A stretch of DNA of 64,000 nucleotides from Camelimonas lactis (GTDB lineage Bacteria > Pseudomonadota > Alphaproteobacteria > Rhizobiales > Beijerinckiaceae), in NCBI RefSeq assembly GCF_004342915.1, contig NZ_SLWL01000013.1, positions 62,001 through 126,000 of the forward strand, given 5' to 3'. Positions within the stretch are counted from its first letter, which is position 1. The number at the start of each line of letters is the position of its first letter. A program made the translations under genes and the position numbers. Shown here one piece after another: positions 1-8,457 of this stretch. The notes under the pieces were generated by a model. The model was not told the origin of the DNA. It saw nothing but the letters and a program-made list of their open reading frames with translations, and searched no databases.

Positions 1-1469
1 CCGTCGATATCATCCATGGCGTCGATCACCAGGCGCAGGTCGCGCAGGGCGCTGCGGGCGGCCTCGCCGATCTGCGCGCCGTGCGCGCCGCTGCGTTCGG
101 CCAGCGCGACGATGCTGACCAGTTGTCCGCCCAGTCCGTCGTGCAGATCGCGGGTCAACCGCGCCCGCTCACTGGCGAGGGCGGCGGCGTGCTTGCGCTG
201 TTCTTCACGTGCGAAACTGGCGCGCAACTTGTCCTCCGCCTCGCGCACCTGGGTCACCAGCCGCCCGGCGAAGCTGTCAACTTCGTTCAGGGCGCTGGCG
301 AAGCGCCAGGTCAGGCAGGCGCCGATCACAGTCATCACCGCGGCGTAGGCCATGCGGGTGACGAAAATACGCTGGTGGGGCAGGGCGCCGGCGATGGTCA
401 GCACGTCGCGGATCAGACAGGTCACCAGCACGGTGGCGGCGCTGGCGAGCAGCACGCTGACCAGGTCGCGTCGCGACAGGGCCGCGCCATGGGTCAGCCA
501 CGCGACGCCCCCGAGGCAAAGGGCGATGGCGGGCAGCCCAGGCCAGATGAAGGCCTGGCGCACCATCTCCGGCCCGCCGATCAGCCCGGCCAGGGCGATG
601 ACGACGCCCGGCCCCAGGGTCAGGGCCGCGAACAGCGGCGTCAGCCGCCGGCCCAGGAACAGCATGCAGAAGAGCAGCACCAGGCCGCTTTCCAGCGGCG
701 CGGAGCCAATGGCGGCGGCGCGTATGCCGGCGAGCCAGGATGGCTGTTCCGGCGGAATGAGGAAGGTGTGCAGCGCGCCCAGCGCCATCGCCGCCGCGAG
801 CACGCCATATGCGGTTTCCTGGCGGCGCTTGAACCACATGATGCCGAGCACCAGGGCAAGGATCACCTGCCAGGACGAGAAAACCACCGGCAGGGTGCTG
901 AACAGCAGGATGCGCCAGTCCCAGGCGTCGCGCAGGACGCTGTCCGGCCCCACATACAATGTGTCGAGGAAGCCGCTCAGCGGCCCCCAGACATACAGGC
1001 GCACGCTCAGTTCATTGACCCCGGGACGCAGCAGTTGGGTGGGAATCACCGCCATGTCGGCGGCGTTGCGATCCGGCCGGTTGTTGCTGGCCTTGCGCCG
1101 CGTATCGAGCACCGCCACGCCATTGACCAGGACCTGGGCCGCGTTGGTGAAGCGCGGCGTCAGCACGGACCATTCTTCCGTGAGCTTGTCCGGGGCGGTG
1201 AAGCTGAGGGCCAGATTGATGCGCCGCGGCGTTGATCCAGGAAATGTTGCGGGCAGCCGTACCGGCGTCGGCCCGTCCGGGCCGGCCACCGTCGCCTCGC
1301 GCACGGCGTAACGGCTGTCGGGGGCGGGCAGGGGGAAGCTGGTGACGAGCAGGCACAGGCCGACAACCACCGCCTGGAGCGACAGGTGCAGCAGCGCGAA
1401 ACGGCGCCGCGACCAGCGGGCGGAAAGCGGCGTCGCGCCCGCGCCGGCGGGCTGCGCCCCTGCGCTCAA
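1..1469 (-). CDS. 7TM-type sensor histidine kinase, NarL/HisKA_3 class (3' end beyond window)
   Basis: The reading frame starts at a TTG (1469-1467) that overlaps the stop of the upstream response regulator as TTGA, and stays open to the window edge (489 codons). A hydrophobic segment lies near residues 25-42. An extracytoplasmic beta-rich region of about 120 residues follows, then a cluster of hydrophobic helices (roughly residues 165-385), an arrangement like 7TMR-DISM receptors. A linker leads to the H-box RDLHDGLGGQLVSIVAL near residue 440, the dimerisation and phospho-acceptor motif of NarL-family kinases. The ATPase domain lies outside the window. It should autophosphorylate on the H-box His and pass phosphate to the overlapping regulator. 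The signal is unknown; the neighbouring siderophore receptor suggests, but does not show, an envelope or iron cue. The TTG start is why a simple ORF scan misses it. Confidence 0.88.
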   Translation of the reverse strand, partial: MSAGAQPAGAGATPLSARWSRRRFALLHLSLQAVVVGLCLLVTSFPLPAPDSRYAVREATVAGPDGPTPVRLPATFPGSTPRRINLALSFTAPDKLTEEWSVLTPRFTNAAQVLVNGVAVLDTRRKASNNRPDRNAADMAVIPTQLLRPGVNELSVRLYVWGPLSGFLDTLYVGPDSVLRDAWDWRILLFSTLPVVFSSWQVILALVLGIMWFKRRQETAYGVLAAAMALGALHTFLIPPEQPSWLAGIRAAAIGSAPLESGLVLLFCMLFLGRRLTPLFAALTLGPGVVIALAGLIGGPEMVRQAFIWPGLPAIALCLGGVAWLTHGAALSRRDLVSVLLASAATVLVTCLIRDVLTIAGALPHQRIFVTRMAYAAVMTVIGACLTWRFASALNEVDSFAGRLVTQVREAEDKLRASFAREEQRKHAAALASERARLTRDLHDGLGGQLVSIVALAERSGAHGAQIGEAARSALRDLRLVIDAMDDID

Positions 1470-2161
1470 AGTTTGATCAGCCCCTGCTGCACGGCTTCAA
1501 ACACGGCTTCGCCCCGGGTGTTGACTTCGAGCTTGCGGTAAATGCTCTTGATATGCCCCGGCACGGTCTGGCGCGACAGCCCCAGGTGCGCGGCGATATC
1601 GGCGTAGCTGAAGCCTTTGGCGATGCCCCACAGGATGTCAATCTCCCGCGGCGTCAGCCGGGCGGTGTTCAGTTGCGGCCGCGCCGCGGCGTCCGGCTCC
1701 CGCTGCGCCCGGCGCACGATGAAGCGGGCGATGGAAGCGGAAATGGGCGAATGTCCCGCCACCAGGTCACGAACCGTGGCGGCGATGTCGGTCGGAAACG
1801 CGTCTTTCAGCAGATAGCCCGTGGCGCCGACGCTGATGGCGGCGATGACGCTCTCTTCGTCGCCCAGAATCGAGATCACCATGACTTCGGCCCGGGGAAA
1901 ACGCGCGCGGGTTTCACGGATCAGGTCGACGCCATGACCGTCCGGCAGTTGCAGGTCGGTGAGCAATACATCGGGAGCGGTCTGGTCGAGCGCCGCCCGC
2001 GCCTCCGCCACGGTTCCCGCCTCGCGGATCGTGAAACCTGGTTCGCTGGCCAGCGCGTCGCGCAGCCGCCCGCGGGTGGGCGCGTCATCCTCAACGAGAA
2101 GTACGGTGATGCCCCCTGAAGGGGCGCCGGTGGAATCCGTATCCGTGGGTGATGCTGTCAT
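1466..2161 (-). CDS. NarL/FixJ-type response regulator
   Basis: A 231-aa two-domain regulator. The N-terminal receiver starts with VLLVEDD and has the phospho-acceptor Asp in LLTDLQLPDGHG and the Lys in YLLKDAFP. The C-terminal LuxR-type helix-turn-helix begins LTPREIDILWGIAKG and contains SRQTVPGHIKSIYRKL. I chose the ATG at 2161 because the protein then has the usual family length; the frame is open further upstream but that extra sequence is low-complexity and lacks a receiver-like start. Its stop overlaps the kinase start by four bases (TTGA), so the two are translationally coupled. It probably binds DNA as a phosphorylated dimer. The perfect inverted repeat at 2411-2441, between this gene and the divergent TonB receptor, is a candidate operator, by position only. 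Confidence 0.92.
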   Translation of the reverse strand: MTASPTDTDSTGAPSGGITVLLVEDDAPTRGRLRDALASEPGFTIREAGTVAEARAALDQTAPDVLLTDLQLPDGHGVDLIRETRARFPRAEVMVISILGDEESVIAAISVGATGYLLKDAFPTDIAATVRDLVAGHSPISASIARFIVRRAQREPDAAARPQLNTARLTPREIDILWGIAKGFSYADIAAHLGLSRQTVPGHIKSIYRKLEVNTRGEAVFEAVQQGLIKL

Positions 2162-2410
2162 GCCATGCGATCCTGGCCTGCCTCCGGATCTGCTCAACCG
2201 GGCGCCTTCAGGTTGCCGGCTGTCCGGCGAACGCTTCGACCATAGCCGGCGGCCGCCCCGTTGCGACAGCCATGAACATGGGGCGACCATGGAACGGCCG
2301 CGAAGCGCGCCGGCGATACAGGGCCGGCGCTGCCTTACGTTACGGCGCCGGACGGGGCGGTCCCCGGCCGCCGGTCCTGGAAAACCGGCGCGCGCGGGCG
2401 TCGCAAATTC

Positions 2411-2441
2411 GTCAAAATCCGGCCATTGTTGCGATTTTGAC
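2411..2441. promoter_or_regulatory. Perfect 9-bp inverted repeat in the divergent intergenic region
   Basis: GTCAAAATC at 2411-2419 is matched exactly by GATTTTGAC at 2433-2441, with 13 bases between. It lies in the 642-bp region between the response regulator (leftward) and the TonB receptor (rightward). No T-run follows on either strand, so an operator is more likely than a terminator. I see no coding sequence in 2162-2803; open frames there lack family resemblance. The regulator that binds it, if any, is unknown. Confidence 0.5.
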
Positions 2442-2614
2442 ACAAATCCACGCGCGTTCAGGCTATCCCGCCGCAAGACGTCCGGCATCCGTCCAGGGTA
2501 ACACCCTGAACCGCTGGCGGTTAAGCCGCAGTCTGGAGCGATTATGCACTGGATGTGGGCGCCGGGCGGACGCGTCATTTCCAGACAGCCTTCGGGTTGG
2601 GATCAATTCCGGCG

Positions 2615-2635
2615 TTGTTCTCTGGAATTGTTCTC
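2615..2635. promoter_or_regulatory. Two direct TTGTTCTC repeats upstream of the TonB receptor
   Basis: TTGTTCTC occurs at 2615-2622 and again at 2628-2635, a 13-base period, about 170 bp before the receptor start. The core GGAATTGTTCTC loosely recalls iron-control elements of alphaproteobacteria, but the match to any published consensus is weak. I record it as a possible protein-binding site. Confidence 0.25.
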
Positions 2636-2803
2636 AAAGATAGCGTTTGCCAGTCTTTGCGACCTTTGACTAAGAGCCTGTCAGGGAATGCGGCGGGCCG
2701 ACCCACCCGACGTTTTCACAGGTTCCAGGGGCCTGGCGGGCGAGCGCCCCGCCGCTCGTCGCACGTATTCGCATTTGCACATTTCCATTTTGGGAGCATC
2801 GAC

Positions 2804-5089
2804 ATGACGCCGGAGCGCGCCTCCACATCACTGCGGCCATTGATGTCTGGCCTGGCGCTGACGACGGGGTTTGTCGCCTCGGTTTCCGGCCTGTCGACCG
2901 GCGCCTCGGCGCAACCCGCCGCCAGCAACGCCCCGGCCGGCGACGCCGCCGGCAATATCGCGCTCGACACCATCACCGTCACCGGCGCGGGCCAGGGCAG
3001 CGGCAACACCAACGAGGCCACCACGGGCATCGCCCGCCTGCCGGCGACCGTGCGTGAGACGCCGAAGACGGTGAACGTGGTGACGCAGCAGCTGATGCAG
3101 CAGCAGCAGGTCACCACCCTGGAGCAGGCGCTGAAGAACGTGCCCGGCATCACCCTGTCGAGCGGCGAGGGCAACGGCGGCCAGGTTGGCGACCAGTTCC
3201 GTATCCGCGGCCTTTCGGCCAAGGGCGACATCTATGTGGACGGCCTGCGCGACTTTGGCGCCTATGTCCGTGATTCCTTCGACACCGAGAGCGTCCAGGT
3301 TATCAAGGGGCCTTCCGGCGAAGCGTTCGGCATTGGCAGCCAGGGCGGCGTCATCAACCAGACCAGCAAGAAGGCGAAGCTCAGCAACTTCTTCACGGTT
3401 GAGCAGGGCATCGGCTCGGGTCTGGTGTCGCGCACCCAGGTCGACGGCAACTACAAGATCAACGACACCACCGCCATCCGGCTGAACGGCGTCTATCACC
3501 ACCAGGACGTGGCTGACCGCGATCACGTCAAGCAGCGCCGCACCGGCTTCGCGCTTGATTTCGCCACCGGCCTTGGAACCGACACCCAGTTCCGCCTCAA
3601 CTACCGCTACCAGCATAACGACAATGTGCCTGACCAGGGCGTGCCCATGCTGCAGGGCCGCGACGGCCTGTTCCGTCCGCTCACCGAGTACGGCATTGCC
3701 GGCGTCAGCCGCAGCCAGTCCTATGTGCGCAGCACCGATCGCGATGACGGCGACATTCATGCCGTCACCGCGAGCTTCTCGCACAAGGTCAATGACTGGC
3801 TGACCATCAGCAACGACGCGCGCGCCACGTTCTTTGACCGCGACTTCTCGATCTCGACGCCCGGACCCTGCTCAGGCGCCTGCGCCTCGGCCATCCTCTC
3901 CGGCAGGAACTATCTCCTGCCGTATGGCGCCGGCGGCGGCATGACCTACCGTCAGAACGGCTGGGCGGTCCAGGACGTGCTGACCGCGAAAGCTGACGTC
4001 AACCTGCTTGGCTTCCGCCACAAGCTGATCGTCGGCGTCGACGCCAACCATCAGAACGACGAGCGTGACATGGGCTCGTGGACCGGGCGCATCAACGACC
4101 AGATGATCATTGGTCCGCGCTTCGCCTATCCGGGCGCCTACGCAACCTATGGCGCCACCAGCCGCTACGCTAACTCCAGCAACGTTGGCCTGTTCGCCAG
4201 CGACCGCGTCTGGCTGACCGACACCTTCTCGGTGCAGGGCGCCGTGCGCTGGGATTATTTCCGCTCGGAGTTCCACAACCGCCCGTACACCTTCGGCGGC
4301 GCGCAGGACAACTACAAGACCAGCCCGTCGATCGCCGCCATCTGGGAACCCTTCAAGAACACCACGTTCTACGCCTCGTTCTCGCGCTCCTACCGCCCGG
4401 TCGGCGCTGACATCGCCGTGGCCGTCGGCGGCGTGGCGACGGAAGTGCCCGGAACCAACAACCTGCAGCCGGAGCGTTCTGACACCTTCGAGGTTGGCGC
4501 CAAGATTGACCTGCTCGACGGCAAGCTGGGCCTGACCGCCGCCGCCTTCAACATCGACAAGAAGAACTCCTTCTCCGTCGACCCGTCGACCGGCGAGATC
4601 ATCTCGGGCTTCAGCGAGAATGGCGAAGGCCGTCGCATCCGCGGCTTTGAGCTCGGCGCCAGCGGCAAGCTGACCGACAACTGGACGGTGACCGCCGCCT
4701 ACGCCTATCTCGACGGCAAGGTGACCCGCACCAGGACGGGCACCGCCGGCAACCTCGCGCCATCGGTTCCGCACAACAACTTCACCCTGTGGACCAGCTA
4801 TGACCTGACCACCGAAGTGACGAAGCTGCCGGGCGTCATCACCCTGGGCGGCGGCATGCAGTACGCCTCGGCCTATTGGGGCGACGCCGCCAATCTGGGC
4901 CGGATGCCCGAAACCTTCTCGCTCGACGCCATGGTGGCCTGGAAGTACGAGAACTTCCGCGTCTCGGTGAATGCCTATAACCTGACGGATCACCGTAACT
5001 ACGCCTCGGTGTTCAACGCCTCGCGCGCCGTTCCGACCTCCGGCCGCACGGTTCTGCTCAACGTGGCCGCGACGTTCAACTCGTTCTGA
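2804..5089 (+). CDS. fiu: TonB-dependent catecholate siderophore receptor, Fiu/PiuA-like
   Basis: A 761-aa outer-membrane receptor. The ATG at 2804 follows GGGAG; the longer open frame would add about 83 residues ahead of the signal peptide. An N-terminal export signal ends near SGLSTGASAQ. Then comes a TonB-box-like stretch (LDTITVTG), a plug with VPGITLSSGEG, FRIRGLSAKGDIYVDG and VQVIKGPSGEAFG, and a long beta-barrel with the C-terminal pattern of these receptors (NLTDHRNYAS, final Phe in FNSF). Plug and barrel resemble the Fiu/PiuA group, which import ferric monocatechols and related siderophores using TonB energy. The next genes, PiuC dioxygenase and a Sel1 protein, reproduce the cassette known beside piuA in Pseudomonas, which strengthens the call. 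The exact ligand cannot be read from sequence. Iron repression is expected, but no convincing Fur site was seen. Confidence 0.9.
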   Translation: MTPERASTSLRPLMSGLALTTGFVASVSGLSTGASAQPAASNAPAGDAAGNIALDTITVTGAGQGSGNTNEATTGIARLPATVRETPKTVNVVTQQLMQQQQVTTLEQALKNVPGITLSSGEGNGGQVGDQFRIRGLSAKGDIYVDGLRDFGAYVRDSFDTESVQVIKGPSGEAFGIGSQGGVINQTSKKAKLSNFFTVEQGIGSGLVSRTQVDGNYKINDTTAIRLNGVYHHQDVADRDHVKQRRTGFALDFATGLGTDTQFRLNYRYQHNDNVPDQGVPMLQGRDGLFRPLTEYGIAGVSRSQSYVRSTDRDDGDIHAVTASFSHKVNDWLTISNDARATFFDRDFSISTPGPCSGACASAILSGRNYLLPYGAGGGMTYRQNGWAVQDVLTAKADVNLLGFRHKLIVGVDANHQNDERDMGSWTGRINDQMIIGPRFAYPGAYATYGATSRYANSSNVGLFASDRVWLTDTFSVQGAVRWDYFRSEFHNRPYTFGGAQDNYKTSPSIAAIWEPFKNTTFYASFSRSYRPVGADIAVAVGGVATEVPGTNNLQPERSDTFEVGAKIDLLDGKLGLTAAAFNIDKKNSFSVDPSTGEIISGFSENGEGRRIRGFELGASGKLTDNWTVTAAYAYLDGKVTRTRTGTAGNLAPSVPHNNFTLWTSYDLTTEVTKLPGVITLGGGMQYASAYWGDAANLGRMPETFSLDAMVAWKYENFRVSVNAYNLTDHRNYASVFNASRAVPTSGRTVLLNVAATFNSF

Positions 5090-5103
5090 CCATGGCGGGG
5101 CCA

Positions 5104-5139
5104 GAGCAAAATCCGTTCACACTGAAGCGGATTTTGCTC
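5104..5139. repeat. Intergenic palindrome with 12-bp arms
   Basis: GAGCAAAATCCG (5104-5115) and its exact reverse complement CGGATTTTGCTC (5128-5139) are separated by 12 bases. There is no T-run, and a second, decayed copy with a similar loop lies at 51122-51156. This looks like a dispersed palindromic repeat of the kind common between genes in Hyphomicrobiales, here just after the receptor stop, where it may also stabilise the mRNA end. Confidence 0.6.
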
Positions 5140-5225
5140 CAACGGCCTGGATGGACGCGTTTCCTCCAGCGAAGCGGTATCCGCTCTGCCGGGAAACGCG
5201 CCAGCGCGCCGGCCCGACACATCCG

Positions 5226-5257
5226 CGCCCGGGCCGCAAGGTCCGGGCGTTTCTTTT
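5226..5257 (+). terminator. Rho-independent terminator after the TonB receptor
   Basis: A 10-bp GC-rich stem (one G-T pair) with a GCAA tetraloop spans 5226-5249 and is followed by TTTCTTTT. It separates the receptor from piuC, so piuC either has its own promoter or depends on read-through. Confidence 0.8.
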
Positions 5258-5296
5258 GCAGCGGCGTGCAAAACCGGCGCGCCGGGAGGGTTCGAC

Positions 5297-5977
5297 ATGC
5301 TGGTTCAGGTTCCCGACGTGCTGACGCCGGAGGAAGTGCGGCGCTGCCGCCAGACGCTGGAGCAGTCCCAATGGGTGGACGGCCGCGTCACGGCCGGCGA
5401 CCAGGCGGCCCGCGCCAAGAACAATCTGCAAATCCCCGTCGACAGTCCCGAGGCGCTTCAGCTTGGCGATCTGGTGCTGCGGGCGCTGGCCCGCAACGCC
5501 TCCTACACCGCCGCCGCCCTGCCGCTGCGGGTGCTGCCGCCCATGTTCAACCGCTATGACGTCGGCATGACCTTCGGCGCCCATGTCGACAATTCCATCC
5601 GCATGCTGCCGGACGGCTCGCGCCTGCGCGCCGACGTCTCCACCACCATCTTCCTGTCCGATCCCGGCGACTATGACGGTGGCGAACTGGTGGTCGAGGA
5701 CACCTTCGGAACCCATTCGGTGAAGCTGCCGGCCGGGCACATGGTGGTCTACCCCGCTTCCAGCCTGCACCGGGTGATGCCGGTGACGCGCGGCAGCCGC
5801 TGGGCCTCGTTCTTCTGGGCCCAGTCCATGGTGCGCGACGATACCGAACGGGCCATGCTCTATGACCTGGACCTGGCGGTGATGGGCGCGCGCCAGCAAC
5901 TGGGCGACGACAGCCAGGTGGTGCTGGGCCTCGTCAACCACTACCACAACCTGCTGCGGCGCTGGGCCGACCTGTGA
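5297..5977 (+). CDS. piuC: PiuC/YbiX-type Fe(II)/2-oxoglutarate-dependent dioxygenase
   Basis: A 226-aa protein of the PKHD-type hydroxylase family. The iron-binding facial triad is visible: H96 and D98 in GAHVDNS, and H158 in SSLHRVMPVTRGSR; the Arg residues just after H158 are placed to bind 2-oxoglutarate. The family has one double-stranded beta-helix domain of about this length. PiuC/YbiX genes are characteristically linked to Fiu/PiuA receptors, as here. The substrate is not established for the family; an iron-responsive modification of a catecholate ligand or an envelope component is inference. The Sel1-repeat gene follows after 18 bases, so the two are probably co-transcribed. Confidence 0.93.
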   Translation: MLVQVPDVLTPEEVRRCRQTLEQSQWVDGRVTAGDQAARAKNNLQIPVDSPEALQLGDLVLRALARNASYTAAALPLRVLPPMFNRYDVGMTFGAHVDNSIRMLPDGSRLRADVSTTIFLSDPGDYDGGELVVEDTFGTHSVKLPAGHMVVYPASSLHRVMPVTRGSRWASFFWAQSMVRDDTERAMLYDLDLAVMGARQQLGDDSQVVLGLVNHYHNLLRRWADL

Positions 5978-5995
5978 CGGAAAGCGGCTTCTCCG

Positions 5996-6697
5996 GTGTG
6001 CGAAGAAAATACGTCGCCTAAAAAGGGCGCGCCGTTGCCGTCCGACGAAGCGCGGCGGCGCGCCGACCGGACGGAAAAGACCGTCGAGGTGCAACTGGCG
6101 CTCGGCCAGACGGCGCTGGATCGCGGCGAAGCGGCGGCGGCGCTGGAATGGTTCCGCGCCGCGGCGCGCGGCGGCGACGCCCGCGCCCTGAACATGGTGG
6201 GGCGTTGTCTCGAGCACGGTTGGGGCGTCGCCGCCAGCCCGGCCCAGGCGGCGGACTGGTATCGCCGCGCCGCAGCCATGGGCGACGCCTGGGCCATGTT
6301 CAACCTTGGCGACCTGCACATGCGCGGTGTTGGCGTTCCCCGTGACGACGCCGCGGCGTTCGATCTCTACACGGAATCGGCGCGGCGCGGCAACGCCAAG
6401 GCGCTGAACATGCTGGGGTTGTTCCAGGAAGACGGCCGCTTCGCCGCGCCGGACCCTGCCGCCGCCCGCGCGCTCTATCAGGCGGCGGCCGAGGGCGGCG
6501 ATTGCTGGGGTGCCTTCAATCTTGGCCGGCTACTGGTCGATGCCGGCGATACGACGGCGGCGTTGCCATGGTTCGCCCGGGCGATCGCCGTTGGTTTTCC
6601 TGATTTCTGGCGGACGCTGGGCGCGGCGCTGGCCGGTCACGCCGATCCGCGCCTCGCCGCTCTGGGCCGCCAGGCGCTGGAGCGGGCGGAGGCGTAG
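5996..6697 (+). CDS. Sel1-like repeat (TPR-type) protein of the piuA-piuC cassette
   Basis: A 233-aa protein starting at GTG 5996. It is built of alpha-helical Sel1-like repeats. Recognisable units include WFRAAARGGDARALNMVG, WYRRAAAMGDAWAMFNLG, LYTESARRGNAKALNMLG and LYQAAAEGGDCWGAFNLG, covering about residues 45-190. No signal peptide is evident. Sel1 arrays act as protein-interaction scaffolds. A Sel1-type gene sits beside piuC in Pseudomonas too, so it is likely a conserved helper of the receptor/dioxygenase pair, but its partner is unknown. It ends six bases before the convergent ATPase gene; no clear terminator separates the two. Confidence 0.85.
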   Translation: MCEENTSPKKGAPLPSDEARRRADRTEKTVEVQLALGQTALDRGEAAAALEWFRAAARGGDARALNMVGRCLEHGWGVAASPAQAADWYRRAAAMGDAWAMFNLGDLHMRGVGVPRDDAAAFDLYTESARRGNAKALNMLGLFQEDGRFAAPDPAAARALYQAAAEGGDCWGAFNLGRLLVDAGDTTAALPWFARAIAVGFPDFWRTLGAALAGHADPRLAALGRQALERAEA

Positions 6698-6703
6698 CGC
6701 CGC

Positions 6704-7477
6704 TCAGTCTCTCGCGGGCTGCCGGTAGAACACGCCGATCCGGTCGCCGCCGATCTCCTCGATGTGCATGTCGATGTCATAGATCGCCCGCATGGCGTCG
6801 GCGGTCATGATTGCCGCCGGCGCGCCTTTGCGGATCACCCGGCCATCGCGCATGGCGACGATATGGTCGGCGTAGCATGAGGCGAAATTGATGTCGTGCA
6901 GCACCACCACGATGGTCTTGCCGAGATCGTCGGCCATGCGCCGCATCAGCTGCATCATGCCGACAGCGTGTTTCATGTCGAGATTGTTCAGTGGCTCGTC
7001 GAGCAGGATGTAATCGGTGTCCTGGCAGACCACCATGGCCACGTGGGCGCGCTGGCGCTGGCCGCCGGACAGCTCGTCGAGAAAGCGGTTGGCCAGATGG
7101 GTCAGGCCGAGGAACTCCAGGGCGCGGGCGACGTGAACGCCATCCTCCCGGGTCAGCCGTCCGTGCGAATGGGGATAACGGCCGAAAGCCACCAGATCAC
7201 GCACCGTCAGCCTGGCGGCGATGTGATTGTCCTGGCGCAGGATGGACAGGCGCCTCGCCAGCGCGTTGCTGGCGGCGTGGGTCACGTCCATGCCGTCGAC
7301 CAGAATCTGGCCGCTGGTCATCGGCAGCAGCCGGCCGATCATGGTCAGCAGGGTGGACTTGCCGGCGCCATTGGGGCCGATGATGGCGGTGACGCCGCCG
7401 CGCGGCAGGGTCAGGTTGACCCCCTGCACCACGGTGGCGTCTCCGTAGGACTTCCGGACGTCGCGGATCTCGATCAC
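6704..7477 (-). CDS. Iron-siderophore ABC transporter ATPase
   Basis: A 257-aa ATP-binding subunit. Walker A is GPNGAGKS (residues 34-41), the Q-loop LRQDNH is near 80-85, the signature LSGGQRQR is at 136-143, and Walker B YILLDEP is at 156-162, followed by the switch His in VVLHDINFA. The sequence most resembles the FepC-like branch that includes YclP and VctC, which energise uptake of petrobactin and other catecholates. It is the last gene of the leftward operon and starts inside the end of the second permease (ATGA-type overlap, 7474-7477). It should couple cytoplasmic ATP hydrolysis to import through the two permeases. Confidence 0.93.
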   Translation of the reverse strand: MIEIRDVRKSYGDATVVQGVNLTLPRGGVTAIIGPNGAGKSTLLTMIGRLLPMTSGQILVDGMDVTHAASNALARRLSILRQDNHIAARLTVRDLVAFGRYPHSHGRLTREDGVHVARALEFLGLTHLANRFLDELSGGQRQRAHVAMVVCQDTDYILLDEPLNNLDMKHAVGMMQLMRRMADDLGKTIVVVLHDINFASCYADHIVAMRDGRVIRKGAPAAIMTADAMRAIYDIDMHIEEIGGDRIGVFYRQPARD

Positions 7478-8457
7478 CTGACAGCTCCCCGCACCAGCAT
7501 GAACAGGAATACGATGCCGCCCAGAAACTCGACGATGATCGCCAGGGCGGTGTTGAAGGCGAAAACCCGTTCCAGAACGGTCTGGCCGCCCACCAGGCAG
7601 ATGACGGCGATCAGCGCCGCCGCCGGCAGCGTCAGCGCGTGGCGGTGCGACGGGATCAGCGCGTAGGCCATATTGGCCACCAGCAGGCCGAAGAACGCCA
7701 CCGGCCCCACCAGCGCCGTCGACGTGCTGGTCAGCGCCGCCACCAGCAACAGCACGGTCATGGTGGTGCGTTTGTACGGCACGCCAAGGGCAATGGCGGC
7801 GTCGCGGCCGAGCCCCAGCACGTCCAGCGTCGCCCGCATGCGCCAGATGGCGATGGCGGCGAGGGCGATGATCACCGCCGCTATCCCGAGCAGCGTCGTG
7901 TCGACCGTGTTGAAGCTGGCGAAAAAGCGGTCCTGCAGCACCACGAACTCGTTCGGGTCGATCATCCGTTGCAGGATGTTGGAGACGCTGCGGAACAGCA
8001 TGCCCAGCACCACGCCGGCGAGCAGCAGCAGGTGCAGGCTGCGCACGGCCCCGGTGAACAGCCAGCGATAGAGCAGGGCGGCGAAGGCGGTCATCAGCGC
8101 CGCCTGGCCCAGAAACAGCAGGCGTTTGTCGACGAGATTGAGGCCGCTGGCGCCAATGGCGAACACCGCCGACGTCTGGATGAGGATGTAGAGCGCGTCG
8201 AAACCCATGATCGACGGCGTCAGGATGCGGTTGCCGGACACGGTCTGGAACAGCACGGTGGCGAGCGCGATGGCGCAGCCGACCAGCAGCAGCGCCGCCA
8301 GCTTGACCGCCCGCAATTGCAACACGAAGGCCCAGCCGCCCGTGACGCCCACGGTCATGAAGGCCGTGCAGGCGAACAATGCAATCACCAGCAGGGCCAG
8401 CAGGATCAGACCGCCGCTGCGACCGGAGCCAGGGGAAGCGGTCAGATCAGCCGGCAC
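7474..8457 (-). CDS. Iron-siderophore ABC transporter permease (second, YclO/FecCD family)
   Basis: A 327-aa inner-membrane protein with about nine hydrophobic segments and the FecCD-family core. Visible family stretches are SGNRILTPSIMGFDALY near the first third and VGPVAFFGLLVANMAY with ERVFAFNTALAIIVEFLGG in the C-terminal half, the region that contacts the ATPase. It overlaps the upstream permease by 11 bases and the ATPase by four. With its partner it forms the membrane channel for the ferric siderophore delivered by the binding protein encoded upstream. Confidence 0.92.
   Translation of the reverse strand: MPADLTASPGSGRSGGLILLALLVIALFACTAFMTVGVTGGWAFVLQLRAVKLAALLLVGCAIALATVLFQTVSGNRILTPSIMGFDALYILIQTSAVFAIGASGLNLVDKRLLFLGQAALMTAFAALLYRWLFTGAVRSLHLLLLAGVVLGMLFRSVSNILQRMIDPNEFVVLQDRFFASFNTVDTTLLGIAAVIIALAAIAIWRMRATLDVLGLGRDAAIALGVPYKRTTMTVLLLVAALTSTSTALVGPVAFFGLLVANMAYALIPSHRHALTLPAAALIAVICLVGGQTVLERVFAFNTALAIIVEFLGGIVFLFMLVRGAVR

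Noticed and set aside
81-1311. Long rightward frames opposite the histidine kinase
   Set aside because: They are the antisense of a clear kinase frame (H-box visible) and have Gln/Gly/Arg-rich, non-protein-like composition.
2555-2803. N-terminal extension of the TonB receptor
   Set aside because: It would precede a complete signal peptide; the ATG at 2804 has its own GGGAG.
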